DNA of 64,000 bases from Wolfiporia cocos (Eukaryota; Basidiomycota; Agaricomycetes; Polyporales; Phaeolaceae): assembly GCA_029448655.1 (NCBI GenBank), contig JACCLO010000004.1, positions 682,001-746,000 on the forward strand, given 5' to 3'. This document shows positions 60,909 to 64,000 of the stretch, piece after piece. The notes under the pieces are model-generated. The model saw only the letters and a list, made by a program, of their open reading frames with translations. It ran no database searches and was not told the DNA's origin. Numbering within the stretch: position 1 is the stretch's first letter; every line of letters starts with the position of its first letter. A program made the position numbers and the translations under genes.

Positions 60909-62666
60909 CTAGGCAAAATCCTGTTCTTCTGTCTCTTCTTCTGAGACTTCTTCGATGCGAGCTTCTTGCTCGGCTTCTTCTTTCTCGGTCTTTCGAGTGG
61001 TCCGCCTAGGGCGGGCTGGCTTCCTTGGCCTCTTCGGGCAGTCTCGCAACATATGCCCTGGCTGATGACAGGTGAAACACTTTCCCTTCTTGATATGATC
61101 GTCCCTTTCCTGGGTGGTCATTCGATCTACATCCATCGCATTCGGATCTTTCGGTGCGGTTGTCTGTGGAGCACTAGTGCGTCCGTTATTCTGGTTCGAG
61201 GCTTGCCAAGCCTTTTTCTTGACAAACGGTTTATCCCGTTTCAAGAATATTTTGTACGTATTTTCATAGTACGAGGCAGCGGACTGCCATTCATCAATGG
61301 TCGCTGGTAGCGGCCGAACGCCGATGATGTATCGGGTCGTATGTTCGGGTAACCCTTTCTCGAATAGGGTTATAAGCAGCGCGTTTCCGTCCGCGCTGTA
61401 TCGATTGTACTGGGCCTTCCCGGCCAAGTTATTGAATTCGGTGATGTAGTCATCGATGTCTTTTCTATCCTGGGTTACGTCCAGGATTTTCTTCCGCGCC
61501 TTCTGTACTTCTTCGATGGCTCCGAAGGCTTTTTGGAAGTCTGCGTCAAACTGTGCAAGACTAGGTGGGAAGAATCGTTTCGTCTGGGGGTTCGTATAAA
61601 CCCGATGATAGTTCTGTTTCCATTGGCCCGTTTTCCCCTTGTTCGAAATATAAGAGAGGATAAAGATCACTCTCTGTACGTCGTTCTGGAATGACGTTTC
61701 GTACATTGTAAACCAGGAATTGCACTGGTTTATGAAGTTCTGCATGTCGGATCGTTCCCCATCGAATACGTCCGGGGGATTGATCTTTATCATCGGGGGT
61801 CGGTAATACGGGTTCGGCACCGGAGGTTGAGGCTGCGGCGCATTCGGTGGTGGAGGTCCTCCTCCTCCCGGGTATCCTCCACCCGGGTTTCCTGGGTTTC
61901 CTCCGGGGTTCCCTGGGTTTCCTCCTCCAGGGTTTCCTCCTCCGGGGTTCGCGGGGGTTCCTCCTCCGAGTCCTCCAGGAGGGGGGGCATTCCCTCCTCC
62001 GAGTCCGAAGTTTCCTCCCAATCCTCCTCCGCTTGTATTTGCGGAGGTTCGTCCAAATAGGCCTGAAGGCCATGTTCCTGGGTTTGTTGTTCCCATTCCT
62101 CCGCTTGGGCTAGTCCAAGACGGATTTCCTCTGCTACCCATTCCGGGTGCGTTCTGTGGGGGGCTTCCAAAGAGGTTTGCTCCTCCAGCCATAGACCCAA
62201 TCCCACTCTGCGCAAAAGCAGATATAAATCCTGGAGGGTCCTGTCCTCTGGTCTGGCTGTTATCTGTTCCTGTAAAGTTTCCAGGATTTCTCCCATCATC
62301 TCCGATGCGCTCAATTCCTGCCATTCCTGTGGCGCCTGAAGGCTGATTCGTATTTCCATCGGCATCGGAGGTTCTGTTGATGGTTTCGGTTTCGTTTTCG
62401 GTCAACGTCGTGGTTGACATCGGAGGGATTTCTCCGAATCGTTCGAACGCTTCACGCGTTATTTCCCAAGCGGTCGTTCCTGCGGAGGGGTATACTTGTA
62501 CCCACTTCGATGCCCTATCTTCTCTGGGGATGACAACAATTCCTCCGCGGTTACGGAAGGCTCCAATGGTGTCAGTCCACTCGTATCGGTTGAGTCTGTA
62601 GACTCCCTGAATGTCCTCGGGCAAGAGTTCAATCAGTCGTGCTGGGAATTCTGGTCCAAATATCAT
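60909..62666 (-). CDS. gag: Chromovirus gag
   Basis: Structural protein of 585 residues from [21 protein letters not shown], 46 nt after the 5' LTR. Residues about 1-90 form a conserved N-terminal region ([25 protein letters not shown]). The centre is a Gly/Pro/Asn-rich linker made of GGGNPG-type repeats. The capsid-like domain spans roughly residues 280-480 ([20 protein letters not shown] ... [17 protein letters not shown] ... [14 protein letters not shown]), typical of retrotransposon gag. A CCHC knuckle [14 protein letters not shown] lies near residue 540, and the acidic end [10 protein letters not shown] is followed by TAG. Unbroken in this copy. Confidence 0.92.
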   Translation of the reverse strand: MIFGPEFPARLIELLPEDIQGVYRLNRYEWTDTIGAFRNRGGIVVIPREDRASKWVQVYPSAGTTAWEITREAFERFGEIPPMSTTTLTENETETINRTSDADGNTNQPSGATGMAGIERIGDDGRNPGNFTGTDNSQTRGQDPPGFISAFAQSGIGSMAGGANLFGSPPQNAPGMGSRGNPSWTSPSGGMGTTNPGTWPSGLFGRTSANTSGGGLGGNFGLGGGNAPPPGGLGGGTPANPGGGNPGGGNPGNPGGNPGNPGGGYPGGGGPPPPNAPQPQPPVPNPYYRPPMIKINPPDVFDGERSDMQNFINQCNSWFTMYETSFQNDVQRVIFILSYISNKGKTGQWKQNYHRVYTNPQTKRFFPPSLAQFDADFQKAFGAIEEVQKARKKILDVTQDRKDIDDYITEFNNLAGKAQYNRYSADGNALLITLFEKGLPEHTTRYIIGVRPLPATIDEWQSAASYYENTYKIFLKRDKPFVKKKAWQASNQNNGRTSAPQTTAPKDPNAMDVDRMTTQERDDHIKKGKCFTCHQPGHMLRDCPKRPRKPARPRRTTRKTEKEEAEQEARIEEVSEEETEEQDFA

Positions 62667-62700
62667 GTGCCCTTGCACCGTGATAGGTGAGGGGGTGATA

Positions 62701-62712
62701 AGCTCGACCTTC
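62701..62712 (-). other. Primer-binding site, apparent self-priming type
   Basis: Directly inside the 5' LTR the element-sense sequence is GAAGGTCGAGCT. It does not start with TGG, as a tRNA-primed site would. Eleven bases, AAGGTCGAGCT, are the exact reverse complement of AGCTCGACCTT within the LTR (63047-63037), about 35 nt downstream of a TATA box, i.e. at the predicted 5' end of the RNA. That is the arrangement of Tf1/sushi elements, whose RNA 5' end folds back to prime reverse transcription. Confidence 0.75.
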
Positions 62713-63420
62713 TGTTACGGGTCGAATACCCGTTTGTATATTCGAGTCGCAAATATAGATCGTTCTTCTGCACGTAGGCACGTCGCCGTATGCAAGGCAA
62801 ATACTCGTTAGATGCCTTCGGGTCCTAAGTGAAGTCCTTAGGAGATCGGTTAATATCCAATACGCGTTAGAGGATATAATCTGTTCAAGTGCGAGTCGAA
62901 TGGAATAGAAGACTCGCCTAAGTCCGAGAAGTCAGTGTGCACTTCGAGGACTTAGTCGTTCGATTGCTCGAGTGAGAAATACTGAGCGTAGTTTCCTACC
63001 TTTGAGAACGAGTATAAGACTTCTTGTTTATACAACAAGGTCGAGCTAAAGAGCCTCGACAGTAAATACATGAGTTTATATACTTCGTTAGGTTTTAGGG
63101 GTCAAGCCTGTCCCAGATGTCACCGATACTATCTACGCTATAGTGTCAAACGTTTGATAGGTATGTAGTGATATATCCGAGACGATGGATAGGAATGATG
63201 GCGGTTGAACGCCATCTATCAGCTAATAAACGATGAACGTGAAACGACAGCAGAGTTGGATCTGCCAAAGATGAAACGAGCCTTTTAGACTAGTACAACT
63301 GGGGATGCGCCCAGTAGAATCACGAGTAGCGAGGGAGGTTGGTTGCGCAACAAGTCCCTGTATCGTATTCGCCCTATGGTGAGTTCTGTCGATATTCGAA
63401 AAATCAAAATAACCGTAACA
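62713..63420 (-). repeat. 5' LTR of the chromovirus
   Basis: 708 bp with TGTTACGG/CCGTAACA ends. Carries the promoter (TATATAAA at about 63082-63075 in element sense) and the AGCTCGACCTT presumed transcription start at 63047. The part after that start (R-U5) is about 335 nt. Confidence 0.95.
63037..63082 (-). promoter_or_regulatory. LTR core promoter and predicted RNA start
   Basis: TATATAAA beginning at 63082 on the minus strand lies 35 nt before AGCTCGACCTT at 63047. The solo LTR keeps exactly the same spacing (TATAAAAA at 14109, AGCTCGACCTT at 14144), which supports both elements being functional. Confidence 0.6.
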
Positions 63421-63425
63421 CCCAC
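63421..63425 (+). repeat. Target-site duplication, right (cccac)
   Basis: Second perfect copy of cccac flanking the chromovirus. Confidence 0.9.
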
Positions 63426-64000
63426 GAACCGTCTCACGAACACCACGCTGGCCGCGTACAAGGCCACTTACAACGCGACAAGCCTGGCCCGTTACAACAA
63501 CACGGTGACGGCGAAGATGATGCTTGACGGGGGTATCTACCACCGCCGGACACACGCTGGACGGGGGTACATCCACACCAACAGTTCACCACCTTGGCGG
63601 GGGACATAACCTACACAAAAAACACAGAAAATTGAAACCCACCCACCACCCCAGTCAAAACACCATCCCAGGAGCATCCTGGTCTGTCGAGGACAACGTA
63701 ACGGGCCGGGGGTAGGGTTGGAGGAAGGAACTGACGACCCAAGATGAGCAAAGCCTGAGAGACAAGGGCATAGCGCGACGATGACCGAGGGAAGCCTGAG
63801 GTACGATGATGAGGAAGGGGACCGACCAAGGAGGTTGGACCGAGGATGAACGACGACGCGCACCGAGCGAGGAGCTCGCGCGTAGACCCGCTGACGAGGA
63901 GGGCTGATGACGACTACTTTTTTTTCCCACCCTACCGCCCCCGTCGACTCACCTCTCGCCGTGAAGATGCGTCACTAGAGATGGGGGTGCATAATACAAA
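63426..64000. other. Right flank of the chromovirus, no gene recognised
   Basis: The first 300 bp keep the A/C-rich, T-poor bias of the left flank; the rest is purine-rich on the plus strand, ending with a run of eight T at 63919-63926. Short frames on both strands have no family character. It may belong to an older repeat split by the chromovirus. Confidence 0.35.

Larger units (their letters stand above)
55046..63420 (-). mobile_element. Complete Ty3/Gypsy chromovirus with dUTPase and third ORF
   Basis: 8,375-bp LTR retrotransposon, coding on the minus strand, bounded by 708-bp LTRs and a 5-bp target duplication. In element order: 5' LTR (63420-62713), priming site, gag, protease, dUTPase, reverse transcriptase, RNase H, integrase and chromodomain, a zinc-knuckle ORF3 in another frame, polypurine tract and 3' LTR (55753-55046). 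The chromodomain after integrase places it in the chromoviruses. The LTRs differ at about six positions, so the insertion is fairly young. Two nonsense codons in pol make this copy probably non-autonomous. A solo LTR of the same family is at 13771-14478. I recall dUTPase-containing Metaviridae elements reported from Phanerochaete chrysosporium, which would be relatives. Confidence 0.95.

Overview
The window is nuclear DNA from a filamentous basidiomycete, most likely a wood-decay agaricomycete of the Polyporales type. That placement is an inference from gene content and architecture: nearly every gene is cut by many introns of about 50-65 nt, and the families are typical of these fungi (FunK1 kinases, a DUF6534 membrane protein, secreted sedolisins, a fungal P450, a PA14-containing GH3 beta-glucosidase, a dUTPase-bearing chromovirus). 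No rRNA, CRISPR or prokaryotic operon structure is present.

Layout. 0.7-4.1 kb: intracellular GH3 beta-glucosidase. 4.4-11.2 kb: two FunK1 kinase genes facing each other tail to tail; the left copy carries a nonsense codon and frameshifts, the right copy reads cleanly. 11.3-13.1 kb: a 1.8 kb strongly C-rich insertion with a 15-bp target duplication and a LINE-ORF1-like open frame. 13.8-15.8 kb: a solo LTR, a 22-bp minisatellite and a diverged duplicated repeat. 16.8-19.5 kb: secreted sedolisin 1 and a small cupin. 19.5-21.6 kb: two tandem, homologous genes of an uncharacterised family. 23.6-25.9 kb: Baeyer-Villiger-type flavin monooxygenase. 26.46 kb: intron-containing tRNA-Arg(CCG). 26.8-32.4 kb: divergent pair, Rad7-like repair protein and SR-protein kinase. 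33.4-34.5 kb: hypothetical gene. 35.9-37.8 kb: aldo-keto reductase. 38.9-41.0 kb: sedolisin 2, paralogue of sedolisin 1. 41.9-44.1 kb: cytochrome P450 with altered core motifs. 45.7-47.8 kb: DUF6534 seven-helix protein. 49.2-53.1 kb: M1 zinc aminopeptidase. 55.0-63.4 kb: a complete 8,375-bp Ty3/Gypsy chromovirus with perfect 5-bp target duplication and 708-bp LTRs.

Functional themes. The secreted sedolisins plus the cytosolic M1 aminopeptidase fit a protein-digestion route, and the GH3 enzyme, aldo-keto reductase, flavin monooxygenase and P450 fit carbohydrate and xenobiotic/secondary metabolism; nothing shows that they form one cluster. Rad7-like and SRPK genes share a 0.7 kb bidirectional promoter.

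The most unusual part is the chromovirus. It has a trimeric-type dUTPase inside pol between protease and reverse transcriptase, an apparent Tf1/sushi-like self-priming site (an 11-nt sequence next to the 5' LTR complementary to the predicted RNA 5' end), and a third zinc-knuckle ORF lying in another frame over a long open extension of pol. Two C-to-T-type nonsense codons in its reverse transcriptase region indicate that this copy is dead or needs help in trans. All gene models were spliced by eye from GT-AG signals and reading-frame continuity; individual exon edges may be off by a few codons.
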